Shown: positions 44,701 through 58,100 of the stretch, piece after piece | Layout of the letters: each line of letters begins with the position of its first letter | Position numbering within the stretch: position 1 is the first letter of the stretch | Notes under the pieces: model-generated | Database searches by the model: none | The model's input: the letters and a program-made list of their open reading frames with translations, nothing else | Told to the model about the DNA's origin: nothing | Program-made: the position numbers and the translations under genes | NCBI RefSeq assembly: GCF_027744825.2 | Contig: NC_071334.1 | Location: forward strand, 58,347,437 to 58,411,436 | Direction of reading: 5' to 3' | Source of the DNA: Synchiropus splendidus | Lineage: Eukaryota > Chordata > Actinopteri > Syngnathiformes > Callionymidae | DNA length: 64,000 nt

Positions 44701-47700
44701 AACATGCTGCCGGTCACTTCAATCAGCCCTTTGTTCTGCCTTATTGTCCTGATAACACGACTGGTATCAGTTAAATCAGATATCAGGTATCTGTTATCAG
44801 ATGTAGTGTCGATGTGAAGACTGTTTTTAGAAAAAGAAACTTTATTGAAGCTATGTTCTTATATGTTGACTATTTCAGTTGGTTCCCTCTATGCTTTCAG
44901 TTAATGTTTAACTTAAACATGAGCAATACAGAGACTATGTGTGTGCCACGCCAGCACCAACTTTTTTTTTTTGTTGATTTAGTTATTTTCATGACTGTAG
45001 AGAAAATTTCATGTCCAACCTGAAGCCCATGGGCCACATGTGGCCAGCAGTTTAGCCATTCATGGCTGGACAGAATTTGTTATTGTCCATTTGCAATATA
45101 AAAGCAAAACACACTTTAACCTCACAAGTCCTATAATGCACTACTACAGTTCAACCCCTGAACATGAAAAGAGCCACATATTTTGATATTTTCTTTTCAC
45201 AAAATGTTTATTGGATCTAGACAATAAATCTTGTTTTGGAACATCTGGAATTAATGTATATTGAAGATTAATAATTAAGAAAAGATGGCCCGGGTCTAGG
45301 TGTGTTGTTATTTTTCATCAATGAAATGGTTGTCAAGTTACAACTGATAAATAAAATTGGAAGAAAGTCAACACTTGATAAATGACTATCACTGTAGATC
45401 AAGTGTTTGACCCTTTCATAAACTGTTCTTTCTCATTCATTGTAAAGAATCTTTAGTAAACCTTAACCCGATGATCAAGCCACACAAATACACGTAGTCT
45501 ATACAATGAAACTCCTCAGCTGGAGTGGCAGCGCCTTTATCTTTCCTCCACTACATCTAGAATCCTTTGTGTATAATCCTCTACTGTATGTCATTTATAA
45601 TAGTAGATTACTGTGTATATACACTGTAAGTGGGTGATTGTTTTCAACATGGTTGTGTGACGCACTGGAGGTCTCAAGTTAGTTAACAGTGGATTTTAAC
45701 CAGCCTGTTGTTTCCTTTTAAGTTGAGCCCTTTTAGTGAATTAACATGTATCTTTAAATAAGACAAAAAAAGAGAGAAGGTCTTCTTCTTTAGTACAATG
45801 GATCTCTGAGACAATACTGAAATAAATCACTTCTGCATTTGAGCCAGTCCTTCCTAATTAATATCATCTGACTATGGTGAAATCACCAGAGGCCGTAGTT
45901 CTCATCACCTGACTCTCAGTAGCAGCATCCGCAATTCACGCTTTTGTTTGAAGCAGGTGACTATGAACACAGTTCCTTTGTCCGCTTCAGTTGAGTCTAG
46001 CAAATGGCACAAAAGGATGTGAACTGTTTGTGGTAGGACAAGTTTGTCAAATGCATACAGACTATTAAAGCCAAGCAATCGGGTGTGTTTAGTGAAAGAA
46101 AATTCATTCTTGTAGCTTTTGATGTGATATAAAAATCATTGCTTTCTTTGTCTAATTAAAAAAAAAATCGTCAAGAATGACATATTGATCTCTACCACAT
46201 ATTCAACATCTGATTTTACAGTGGAAAGTCAAATGTTGTGTGAAGCCCAGCGCATGTTGCCTCTCTGCGGTCTTCACTCCTTCATTACCATCAACCCCAG
46301 AGGCCGCATTTCTCACATTCCCTCCTGATTCAGTCACTTTCGTCGATAAAAGGAGAACTTTCTTCACATTTGATATCCAGATACTCGTAGTCAACATTCT
46401 AAATGGGAGGCTCTGCTGTGTTAAAAATACAATATTATGCAGTATTATGCAATACATTGTGTCTACAGGTCCATTTTATTATGCGTTTTCGTGTAACAAG
46501 CAAAGATCACAGTTGGTTGGTTATCTGTGGTTTTGTAGTAAACAATCATGGCGACAAAATAATGGGCAAATTCACACAAATTTTTGGCTTTAAGCAACTT
46601 GTGTCGACTCCAGTTCAGGTTCTAACAAATGGCTTGCAACTGTGTTCAACGACAGTCAAAGCCTGCAGAAAGTGTCGACACCACCAAAGCTCACTAATAC
46701 TTGCTTTGTCTGGACATGATGTGGCAACATCCTACTGTCGTGGAGCTTGTGGATGAGTGGATGTCTTCAATGCAGGACCGGAAGAATGGCAGCTGATGAC
46801 CATACTGCTCTTGAATTCCTTTAGCTAGAGATTCTTCATCACTCCAGATTAATGCTTGTGTGTGTGTTTTCCATCCTGTCATTCAGATGAAGACTGGCCC
46901 ATTCGGTGAACACTCCAACCAGCTGTGGAACATCAGTGCTGTTCCCTCTTGGTCCAAAGTCAACCAGGGTCTGATCAGAATGTACAAAGCTGAGGTAAGA
47001 CCACTTCCCTCTTCTCGTACCATTTCAATTTGAAGACCAGGTCTTCAACACAAATGCTGTGAAGAGTCATTGTTTATTTGTGAACCCCTTTGTTTCCCAA
47101 TTTGTATTATTGTTTCGTTGTGCTTTGGTTTATTTTCTTTGGATCTTAGGAAAATACTTGAAATTGTATGAAGTAAGTGGTTAATAATGTCCATCATGTA
47201 CAGTGTAGTATACTGAATAACTACTGAATAAAATCGACCTCAGGTTATGTTAGTTTTACATCACTGTCACCATGAAATACAAGAGGATTTAAACATCCAA
47301 GTTAATTTTTGTGCAAGGAAGACAAATTTGAGAATTTGTTCATTTATTTCAACTGTGTGAGATGGAGATGTCACAGATTTCAGTTTTTATATTAAACCTG
47401 CTTTGAAGTTTGGGCGCACAGTCGAGAACATTTGTTGAATTTACTTGTCCTCATCACCGACTACTCGTAGGTGGCTCAAGTCATTTACTGTAGTGTGCCA
47501 GTCAATGTAAAACATGTCACCAATAGCAAACCGTCATTCAACTCAACCATTTTGAAACCTCTTTATCATGTTTTGTTGGTAAACATTTCCCTTTTCTTCT
47601 CTGTATCTTTCCACAAGCTTCAATGAAATATAGTAGTTATTTATGTTTCTTTGTCAAAATACTTTATGCTTTTTTGTGTCAACCCCTCAGAACAGTAGAA

Positions 47701-50700
47701 AAATTAAATGGCTGTGCCTTTTATCACATAAGCATATCCTTTATTTTAACTCCATTGATTCTGTGGAGCATTTATATAATTCACTACATGAATTTGAATT
47801 GCCACCGTGTACTGTAGTGGAGGGGTTGGAGCTATAGTTGTTGGAGACAATGGACTAGGAATAGGGTTTTTTTTTGCCTGGCACTAGTGCAGTTCCCAAT
47901 GCTTGATGAGCAGGAGAAGAACAAGGATCCATTTAGCCTTGCCCAGATGTGACTCACTGAGGATGCTGGGAGAGGTCCTTACTGTTTCTTGCGTCTATGC
48001 AAACAGCACTTCTGTGGTCGTTAAAGCGGTTGCTGAAGTGACAACAAAATCTGAACCTGGTGGTGGATTACAAATGGAGAAGCTGTATATGGCTGAAGGA
48101 GGAGGCCTAACAGATCAGAACAGATGCATGACACCGGTGCCAGGCAACCGGTGTTCATCATTCACTGACAGGTGTAAGGAGTCACCGTAAGGAGTTGGAT
48201 GTTACCATGGGGACTACCATCAGTCCAGGTTGAAGAGATTCTGAGCAAGTCCACAGCTGTGGAGGGTAAAGCAAGACCCAGTCAGTGCAGTTCAGTACAG
48301 ATATAATGCTGCTGAACTCGGTCGATTTAGTCCTCAAGAGGAGACTGAAGCTGACATTTAAACATCGTTTCAGGAGGAGCAATGTGGTTGCATTCTGGCC
48401 ATGGAAAAAATGTGCCAGTGTTGTACACTCAACAAAATCTTTCAGGTTTTTTTTTTTTTTTTTTTTGCAAAACTCCATGTGGACATGGAGAAGGCATTCT
48501 GTTGTGTGGGGTTGGCTACCATACTTGCTGTATAGGGTAGTGTTGTAGTCGACCAAAGAATAAATGAATCAATCTGGAAAAGTAAACTAATGCTTCTTTG
48601 TATAGAGTTTGGTCTGAGATGCAGTCTTGGTTTCTGTCTCACTACTCTGATTGGACTTGGTCTCAGGCTCTCCAAGTCTTGTCTCTGCATGCTCTGGTCT
48701 CCACTACTATACACTATATTTCACCCTTTTCTGAAAGGTACCACGTTTTACTGGCAATTTTCACACTTACTATTGGACTTGAGATGTTGGTGGTTCCCAT
48801 CTGTAAAAATCCGTCTTTCAGGTTGGATGTATTAATTGTTCCCTCATGCAAAGGAATTCAAGTACTTCAGATCTTGAACACCAATGAGCCGACAACATGG
48901 GATAGGTTGTATTGATAAGTTGTGGGATGTCTTACTATTCACTAGTCACTCAGGAGAGAGAAGCCCCTGGTCTCTTCTTGGACACTACTAGACATTGACA
49001 GTTACAATTGTGTGTTTGTACTGTTGCTTATAGAGACAGCACCATGTAACACAGAAGAAATGAAAATACATTCTTTTCACTTTAAACCTCACTCTCTGTG
49101 TGTCAACGTTTTCTGTGAGTAGAATATGTAGTCTCCAATAACACCAGGCAAATGGATCAGTGGCATGGCAGGTGTGTAAAAGTCAAAACACTGTTAAACC
49201 GTGTATGACATTTCATTGGTTTCTTTTTTTTCGTATTGTTATTCTTTTCTTATTCTTTTATTTCAGTTAATCCATGGTGCAAGTGTCGCTTTTGGCAAAA
49301 CTATTTTTCTGAATTCATCAGTAAAAATAGCTTTGATGTGATTCTAGAAATCAACTGCTCAACCAAACATGCTGCAGAGAAAGACCAGAGCTTCGCCTGT
49401 GCGGAGGCAGGAAAGGGTTAAAGGGAGGAATGGAGAGAATAGTGTGTGTGTGCCTGCCTGCGTGTGAGTCTGTACAGATCGAGTGTGTGTGTGGGTGGTT
49501 GGGGGTGGGGTTGGGGGGTTGTCTAAGCCCGTTCTCCCCGCCTGCATGCCCACATCCTGTGTTTTCCAGAGCAGCCTGCGAGTCTTCCCAAAGAGCTAAG
49601 GGGCCAAGCTGTCTGCCTCACCCTCCCCCTCCCTCTTCTGCAGTTCCCTTCATTAAATCCTCCCTCCCTCCGTCCCGACCTTCCTCTGAGCCTGGAGCAA
49701 CCATCAGCAGACTCGCATTCCTCGCTCCCTTTTCCTGGCCCCACGCAAGGTTTGGGGCAGAGAGTTGTGCGAGGCCTGAAGAGAGCTGAATCCACCGTGT
49801 TCTGTCTGAGTCGCGCCGATAAAGTGTGAAATAGCTCACATGTGATACGTCTTTTTACAGATGTAATGACGCACTTATCTCACTTTACTCATCGCTGAAC
49901 TTTTTACTTTAAGTAATACCCTCTTTACCAACCCTCATCCGATGGACTCAAAACTGGATCCTTTTTTGTTATCTGTATTGTTTGAGATGCGTTTACGATA
50001 CTGAACTCCACCATGATGTCATTTCACGAGTTTCATTGTTCCTGCTTTGAAGTCTCGACAACGTAATAGCGAAAGTCAAGTAAAAGTGCTACAAACCTCC
50101 CCAAAGCAAAATCACTTTCAGATACAGCTGTTGTAATTCTACACTTTTCGCATCGTTATGAAAGAACCAAGACGAATCTCTGAATACTCCCTTGCACCAC
50201 TGCCTCTGTGTGTTGTAGCTAGGCAACGTCCACACGACCATGTTTAGCGTGTTATGTTTCATCCGTTTTGCTGCTTTTTTTTTTTTTTTTTTGCTTCTTA
50301 TTACTACAGAAACTTCACGTTTAAAAGTGGCGCTGGAATTGTGCTTTGAAACAGATTAGATGTGTCCTTTCCTGCATCATCAACATGTGACCAGACTCTT
50401 GTTTAATATTTTACATTTGTTTGCATTTTTTGACACTTCAGGGCTATATTGTAGTTGCTGAGATTCTGCGCCGCCCATCTCATCCGATGTTTTTTTCGTC
50501 AGAGTTTGGTCTGATGGGTGATCAACATAATGTCTAGTCTTTCACGGATCCAAACTGAATCTGTGTTGTGTATTACTCATCGCTCTTAATTCGACAAACC
50601 ACACACACAAATGTTATGTATTGTGATAGTTGGAAGTTTAAACCAGTAAATAGTGATGTTATTCTGGATGTTTACATTAAGGATAGTGTGATAGTCCACT

Positions 50701-53365
50701 GCACAGGAAGACCAAGTACGCGTCCGTATCCCTACATATATCCGTATCAGAAACCTACTTCTTAAAGCCAAGTGTTAAGGAGGCTATAGAGTCCTGCCCT
50801 GCTTTTTGAACCAAGATCCCTGCCCAGTAACGTCCTTATCATGCACTGATTTTGCATTCTGATACAGTAGCTTAAGCTCAACAGAAATACACTTGTAAAA
50901 GGTCTGAGACAGTTCAATCTTTTTTATACACTGGATGAACCCATGTTTAACGTACAAAGACTTGATTTCTGCGACATTCCACAACAAGCCATAAAAGTAA
51001 CATGTTGATGTAAAATAAAGGCCATTTTGTCGTTCTTGAAAACAGTTTCTAATGTTGCTCTTAAACAGCCTCTAGTGTTTTTTCTTCTGTACTTTTTGGT
51101 TTGTATTTTCAACTATTTTTTTTTTTATGATTCCAGAATGTGTCAAACCGCATGCCTCGTGCGTGTGCCTGGTAGTGTGGAGGACAAAGTACATCGATCT
51201 TAGAGAGCATTCAATGAAAGAGAAAGGCTCAATAAAAGAATGTGAGGGACAACCGAGGGAAATTTCTGTTTTCATTTTAGAGCAAAAATTCATTCAGACA
51301 TCTTCAGTTAACCGCCGCTTAGTCCTGTCCAGGGTTGCGTTGAGTGCTCTTGTGAACATCTATGTTTTTTTTTGTTTTTTTGTGCAAAATACAACACAGT
51401 TTTGGAGTTATAGTTCTGGAATAATTTGAAATGGATTTCATGGTTAATATTGTCTGTAGTGGCCAAGCTAGGGCACAAAGAGTCAAGCTTCTGATCTTAA
51501 ATGTAGTGTGGATGCAGTGTGACTCTCCTTCTGGAGTGATGACGCCATTGAAGTGTATTTTTACTCTTTCACTGGAGCGCAATAACAGACACGCACACTG
51601 CTGTGCATATTCACCACGGTCACCTCTGAATGGATTTATTTACTTGTGTTTTCCTTATCTCTTTTTCTTAACAAATCTTTTTTTTCGCATTGTTGTCTAC
51701 AGATTTAATGTCAATTTTTGTGAGCAAGATTCCAAGAATGCCACTTTAGGGATCTGCCACAGAAAAGTGTACATAATAACTGGATCTATTTAGAAGTGGT
51801 CTTGTCTTGAACAAGGAAGTACAGTTGTCTTCAGAACCTGAGAATGTGCACTTCTCGAAGTGCCGGGTCAAAAATGTATTTTTTGAAAATGAAGTTAGCA
51901 ACTGAATTAACAAAAAAAAAAATACCCAAGAAGCATAGAATCGAATGAATAAGAAGAAAGATAGGAAATGTGTGCATTGTAAATGTGTTTTCAATGCAAA
52001 GTATCTGAATTAGAAATAGCTAAAAAAAACAAATCTGTTTAAGTTCTGTGTATTGGAAAAAAACACACACATCTGTGGACTGGAATATGATGTGGAATTC
52101 CAGACGGATATCCTTGAGCTCTGTCTAATTGTTTATTAAATACATGCTAATCCATATTAGCGGACATTAATCCCAACACAAACGGCACAAGGCTGCGCAA
52201 CTTTTAGTGTCATTAACAGGCTAATGATCCCGCAATGATTTCACACTTCCACGCTGATTCAAAAGCCGCCCAGACAAAAGTTCTCCAGGGCCGATTGTTT
52301 CAGCTCAGTTCAGCCCAGACGATCATCGCCGGTATTGTGACCACACAGACTGTCTGAGCACAAGAGTTCAATTCCAGCCTCGCACCCCAAACCCCCCTCC
52401 TCCCACTCCCTTGTTTCTCCAAACCGGGTCTGTCAGTCAGTGAGCACAAAGACTGAGCTGCTTCCATTTGTGAAGTCCTCGTGTAGTTTCAAAACCTCAA
52501 GAGCGCAGTGATGTGTCACTCCGCTGATGCAGCGCTGCCTTATCTGCTCCACATTTGTGATTCGCAATGATCTTCCTATTGTGCCGTTTAGGAACAATTC
52601 CGCATTTAAGAGTCCTGGAATCAGACTGGTCAATGCTCCAGACTGTGTTTAAACACCGTTTGTCTACTTTTCAGCTAAACCCTTCACATTCTGCTACTAT
52701 TGGGAGAATCTTATTAATCAAACAGTGTAATGACACATGAATAATAAATAAATTTAAAAAAAAGTCACACTTTTCAAATCTGAATGAAAGCTAGTTACAC
52801 CTTATTTCCTTATTTTCTGGGCCCGGCTGATCTGATCAGAAGGTTTCAGGTTTGATTCATAAATCGTATTAGGCCAAATTATTTGTAACTCTTATTCCTT
52901 TATAAACTCATTATCAATGGAAGTTGAAAACTGATTCTGAAGTTTATCGATGAAAATGTCGAAAAGTAGTAGTTGGTCCTATTGCAAGTTCATGGTATAT
53001 GCTGTTGCATTGCATTATGGGATATGCCGTTTGAATTGTGGACCGTTATAAAGTTATGTTTGGCGTGTCCTTTTGTTTTTCTTATTGAGTCAACAGATGT
53101 TGGGTTAAAATATTTAAGTATAAAATGTGATGCACTTTGTCCGCTCCATGCTATGAGTAGTTCTTAGAAAAACAGTTGTGCGAGAAAACACTACCAGTTT
53201 GCCGGTGAAGCCTGGTTGTAATTTTAAAAGATATTTTGTTTGTCCTTGTTTTTATGTGCGTCACAAGCCTCTCTCTTTTCTTGTTTCCAGTGTCTGGAGA
53301 AATTTCCTGTGATCCAGCACTTCAAATTTGGGAGCCTGCTGTCCATCCACCCAGTTAATCCTTGA
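35788..53365 (+). CDS. ptpa: serine/threonine-protein phosphatase 2A activator (PTPA)
   Basis: PTPA is a PP2A-specific activation chaperone and peptidyl-prolyl isomerase that promotes an active metal-loaded PP2A catalytic subunit in cytosol and nucleus. Ten exons join in frame to 324 aa: 35788-35812, 36773-36882, 36949-37035, 37421-37546, 37619-37736, 37922-38021, 38135-38259, 38602-38702, 46887-46994, 53291-53365. All have GT..AG borders. Family wording: [67 protein letters not shown] (the GTGHE loop at about 153-157), [13 protein letters not shown] at 210-222, and a C-terminal [14 protein letters not shown]. The start GGCAATGG has a good Kozak context. Length fits human PTPA (323 aa isoform). 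Introns 8 (8.2 kb) and 9 (6.3 kb) are far longer than the rest and contain transposon debris. A poly(A) signal lies at 53903. Confidence 0.97.
41831..42190 (+). mobile_element. decayed hAT/ZBED transposon fragment with BED finger
   Basis: In frame from 42017 to 42094 the sequence encodes [12 protein letters not shown], then PSHIVRRH. This is a C-x2-C...H-x4-H BED zinc finger, the DNA-binding domain of hAT transposases and their ZBED derivatives. A stop codon follows directly (42095-42097). The upstream 'aggggtggtccataaataatcgg' style sequence resembles the 5' end of such elements. No catalytic transposase part is present. It lies in ptpa intron 8 and is surely non-functional as a transposase. 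Confidence 0.5.
46480..46745 (+). mobile_element. remnant of LINE endonuclease domain
   Basis: The frame reads [17 protein letters not shown], then [21 protein letters not shown], then [11 protein letters not shown]. This matches the pattern of APE-type endonucleases of fish LINEs (ICGDFN..., FGFxQLVxxPTR, SDH) with key residues lost: GDFN has become GFVV and SDH has become SGHD. It ends about 140 bp before ptpa exon 9. The match is from motif memory only, so the family is not assigned. Confidence 0.4.
52085..52330. promoter_or_regulatory. candidate conserved non-coding block in ptpa intron 9
   Basis: A complex, non-repetitive stretch dense in homeodomain-type TAAT cores (gctaatccatattagcg, gacattaatccc, attaacaggctaatgatc) and without coding frames or simple repeats. 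Its texture differs from the AT-rich intron around it and resembles vertebrate enhancer sequences. Conservation cannot be tested here. Confidence 0.25.
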
Positions 53366-53902
53366 CCATCGAAGTGGATTACAAGCAGCGTGATGGAAAG
53401 ACCAAATTCCCTACCACTTCTCCTTCCTCTGACATCCTCACATGCAGTAGCCGACACCACACACGCAGACGTGCGCCCCTACAAGCTCCGATTCATGCAC
53501 AGCTTCTTGAAGAGCATGTTGTGGAGGATCTTCGTGATCCGAGAGCATCTCTATATTTTTGTCAGTTTATTTATATAATGGAGAGTTTGGATTAATCTCT
53601 AAGATATAAAATATTATTTTGTAGAAAAAGACTCGTGATTGATCAAAAGCAGAAGCTGAACTGGTTTCACTGAGATGGATGGAATTCCACAGAATATTTT
53701 GTCAGTTTCCTCCCATACTGAGTGATTTTCGTCTGTTTGGCTGTCTAACGTCTTCCACACACATTAAGACAAACAGATCAAAATCTGATTCATGTGGAAT
53801 CACTAGCTTTGTTTGTCCTCGTTTTATCCCGTCGACAGTCAAGGAGGAAATATTTATTTCACCATTTTGTGCTCAACATTGTAAATTGACAAAGTATACC
53901 TG

Positions 53903-53908
53903 AATAAA
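53903..53908 (+). other. candidate poly(A) signal of ptpa
   Basis: AATAAA about 540 bases past the ptpa stop codon, in 'cctgaataaattcttgtgg', followed by a GT-rich stretch (gtggttgttccgtg) that fits a downstream element. It would give a 3' untranslated region of about 560 bases. Confidence 0.55.
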
Positions 53909-53924
53909 TTCTTGTGGTTGTTCC

Positions 53925-55060
53925 GTGCAACTTGGTCTGATGTTTTTCTTACTTTTCTTACTAGTTTGATATTAGAAACGATACCTCTTCAATCCCTGTC
54001 TGCTTAAACATTCTCTGCTACATTCATTGGCTTCATCTTAGCAGGGTTGCAGGGGACGACCTGGACAGGTCACAAGTTCATCAAAAGGTACATGTAGGTC
54101 AGAGGTGGGCCAAGTACAGCCACAACCACAGTCGACCCTCATGAGGTCAGAGCAAAAGAACTATTACAATTTGAATTCTAAATACAACAGTCATTTTTAG
54201 GTTTCCATTTTCTTTTTCCTTTCTGAATTATGTTCTTTTCATGGGAAATTGTAACTTTTTTTGTTCCTTGAAATAAATAAGATATTGTAGAAACTACCTT
54301 GTTATGAAGTTTCATCTAGATCTTTCATTATTTACATTGATAATCTCAATACAATGAAATATCATCATTTAACTTTTCCCTTTAACATAGTGTCCCCTCA
54401 CAGGAAAGAATGTGGCCCCTGAGAAAATGTAATTGTGACCCATGATGTGGACAGACATGAATTGAACTCTACTGTACCCAAGTTAGCAATGCTAATCATG
54501 TTAGCTGGGATCATTTTTGAGAGCTCTGCTGGGTGTTCAGGTGGACCTCAGACCTCACCTGCAGTGGCCAGTAAGGCAGTTTAGTTGGAGCCCACCATAG
54601 CATACAGAACATTGCTAGTCGCAAACTTGACTTAAGGCCCGACCAAAGATCCTCATTCTTCTTCATGGCGAGGAATCCTGTCTTCTTCATGGAGCTGCTA
54701 GAAAGTTGCAGCTTACGTTCTGGACAATTTTCAATAAATGAGGGCTGGGGTTGGGAAGCCCTTTCAATGAGGTCAGATGATTTGACATTTAAATGTGGAT
54801 GTAAATTCACAGATTTTTCTATGTACAAAAACACAGCTAGATCAGCATTGACTTCCTGTGGAGTGGGCTTTCCTCTTAAATGTAAAATACTACCATGGCA
54901 ACAATCACACACGCATCAAACGCCACTTAGCTTGTTTGTTGCTGCTGCTTGTGTATAATAGCATAGTTAAATACAGTACTTGAGCTCCTAAACTTGTTCT
55001 TTAAATGTGTTTAATTTAAGTATTTTTGTTTTGCGCTGATGATGATAAAATCAACACAAA

Positions 55061-55150
<90 letters not shown>

Positions 55151-58100
55151 AAATGATGGAAACACCTTAAAGCTACAAAAGCTTTAAGGTTTTGTCCAAC
55201 CCCTATATATATATATATATCTATATATATACAGTATATATATAGATATAGATACAGATACAGATATAGATATAGATATATTGATATACAGATGTAAAAG
55301 CCCCACATCAGTGCCCTCCAGTGGCAGCATTATTACACATGATTGTTGGTTCGTAATGGTGGTGTGTTTGAGGTGCCTTTGTGTTTTTGGGACTATTGGA
55401 GATGACACGGCTGTGACCCAGAGATGAACCCCAGCGGAGAGGCAGATGGATCCAGGGATGAGAGCAAAGTGTTGAATATTGCATGAATCTGGGTGCTTTA
55501 TACTTCTCCTTCTCTCCTTTCACTTGACACGTCTGTGGTTCCTACAAGAAGGGGATCTCCGACCTTTTCAACCAGCAGCCTTCACATGGACGAGTCTGGA
55601 ATTCCCCTCGATCCAGGATGTTGAGCTGCAGTGTAGACTGGAGTGGAATAACGCACAGCAGAGCAAAGGCGACTGAAGGACTCGCTGTTCCACCAACACG
55701 CAGCAGCTGTGTCTCATTTTAGATGAGGTCTGTGTAGCAGGACGTGGGCCGTGAAGGTGTGTCCTTCAGAGGAAAGGAGGGTCCACAGACAAATCAACAG
55801 TGAATCACGCGCGCCTGCCGCTGGAGTCGCTTCGACAAAAGCAGTGGTGCGTTCAGGCAATTCTCTTGTGCTCAAAAAGTCTTTGTGTTCAGTAAACACA
55901 TCACCAAGGAGACTGAAGATAAACGTATGGTATTAATAAATGGACCAGTGTCACAGGTCTTCTGAGACATTTTTGACAGTCTTGGACTCAGTCTCAGTCT
56001 CTGACCTATTTTTGTGCTGTGTTCTATTCTTTCCCAACTACTTTTCCCAGTCCATACAAGGAGAATCCATTCAATCACGTGTGTTATAATACTCACACTT
56101 GAACATGAAGATCGAGTCTCCTCTTTTAGTTGCAATATTGATCATGGATCCACAAACTCATTGCCGTACCTTTGACTTGACATGCCCGATCGAAGTCGCA
56201 GTCCTGTTTCAGTCTTCAAAACAAATGGCCTCTGTCATCTTTTAGCCTTGCATGCTAAACTATCTATGTACTAATGTTGTGTGGGTTCTAAAATAGTAAT
56301 GCAACTGTCATTGTCTCGCATTTGTCACAGAAGCCATGGTAATATTGTGTCTTGACTGCTGTCATGTGCCCAAAGTCTTTCTGTGCTTTTGTGCAAAACC
56401 ATTAATGTTTTGGCATCAAACTCCTTGGTCTTGTACCTCAACATTTTTTTTGCATTGTTTGTTTGTTTTAAGGTCTTTAAAACTGACAGGTATGTTGGGG
56501 TCATGGGTTGCTATAGACTCCTCTAGGTCTCAGTCATGAAGCAAAAAATGCCTTGATTTCCAAGACACCAGCAAAGGTATTGGTCTTGTTCCTTCAGAGT
56601 TACATAGTGGGGTGGTATTCTGGAAAGACATGCTGGTGCCGATACAAGCTGTGGTATTATCTTTGTACCCCCTTTTAAGTCAAGGTTTTACCTTGCCATC
56701 TCTAACAAAACACAGTGCCAAGCAAGGGTCAGGCAGCGCAAGATTTTAGAAATGAACATGCTGGTTCTTCTGATGGTCTGGACTGCCATAAGTCTACTTA
56801 GAGACATGTGAACACCTCATCCTTGGAGCCCAATGGACGGTGGTTGTGAAAGCCTGAAACCCTGAAAATGCTGTATTTGGGTCTCATTCCTGAAAAGGTA
56901 TTAATCTTCTTTTGGACTCCTAAAACTGAGTGTTTCACAAATATTTGGACCCATCAGTTGGGGCCTGTGAAACCGCAGTCTTGTTCTCTTGTTGTTCAAT
57001 GTTTTGGCATCCTAAAAATGGCTTTAGACTTCCAGAGGGCCTTGCATATTAAAGGTCTGAAATAAGAAGTAGTGTTGATCTTCAAGGATTCTCGTGTTTT
57101 CAACACTTCAACTGTATTTACTTTGTTCACCTCAACATTTACTAATAGTTTGGGTTTTTTTTTATTTTATATAATGTGTAATTAGGTAGCACTCGAGATC
57201 GCCCAGACTGGATGTGAAATCACATCCACTGAGAGAAAAGGTCTTCTGGGCTGCTAGAATTTGGGGGGAACTGGAGAACGGAGCAAAAGGCGCCTGAACC
57301 TCTCTGCCTCATTTGGAGGAATGTTTGGAATGGGACAGCTGCGTCAACTTGGTCCAACGTGTCTGAGCTTGAATGGAGCCAGTTTGTGAGACTGAACGCA
57401 GCAGCAGAGTGAGGGAACAACCAGATCTAACTGAAGACTTTGCTCTCGCTCTTCAATATCAGACATAAGTCCACGCATATCTCCCGGAAAAACACTTTTA
57501 AAAGACCAGAGATTTTCGAAAATAGTTTAAATTATGCATGCTAAGTTGGTAGCTTGTGGTCAGCTCATTCAAGCATATACTTTCCTGTGTTACATGTTTT
57601 CTTTTCAAATACATTTGTCATCAGACAGAAACGTATGTTTCTAATTGAGGACAAAGTTATTTGTAATTTTCCAGATTAAGATAACATAAATAACTTTGTC
57701 TGGTTTATATCCATCAGCTATGCTCTTTTTATTACATAAAATTATTATTTTTTAACTCTTACTATTATTCCCCTGCAAGGAAATGTGTTTTATTAGCTAC
57801 AACTCCAACTATTATTACAACTATTTCTGCATCAACTCTATCTACAACAGCTCGTACTAGTTCCAACTTTGGTACTGTTACAGAGTTAGTGCCTTTAGTA
57901 GTAGTAGTAGTAGTAGTTTAGACTACTCCCTTCTCTGCTTCTACTCTTTGCTTCTTCGTGAGCTCCCGTTTCCTCTCAGCCCACTGATGCTACTTGCAGT
58001 GTGCTGCTACGACTGTTGCTAGTGCATCTTCGGTTGCTACTTCGTGCCCTACTGCTACCTCTACGGTAGTATTGTCTACCATTGTCGCAGTGTCTACTGG

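Noticed and set aside
45020..45300. Possible hAT fragment with 'gggccacatgtggcc'
   Set aside because: Only one end is suggestive; no matching opposite end or duplication.
54097..54445. Possible further hAT element (cagaggtgggcc ... ggccacattctttcctg)
   Set aside because: Terminal inverted repeat similarity is weak and no target duplication was found.
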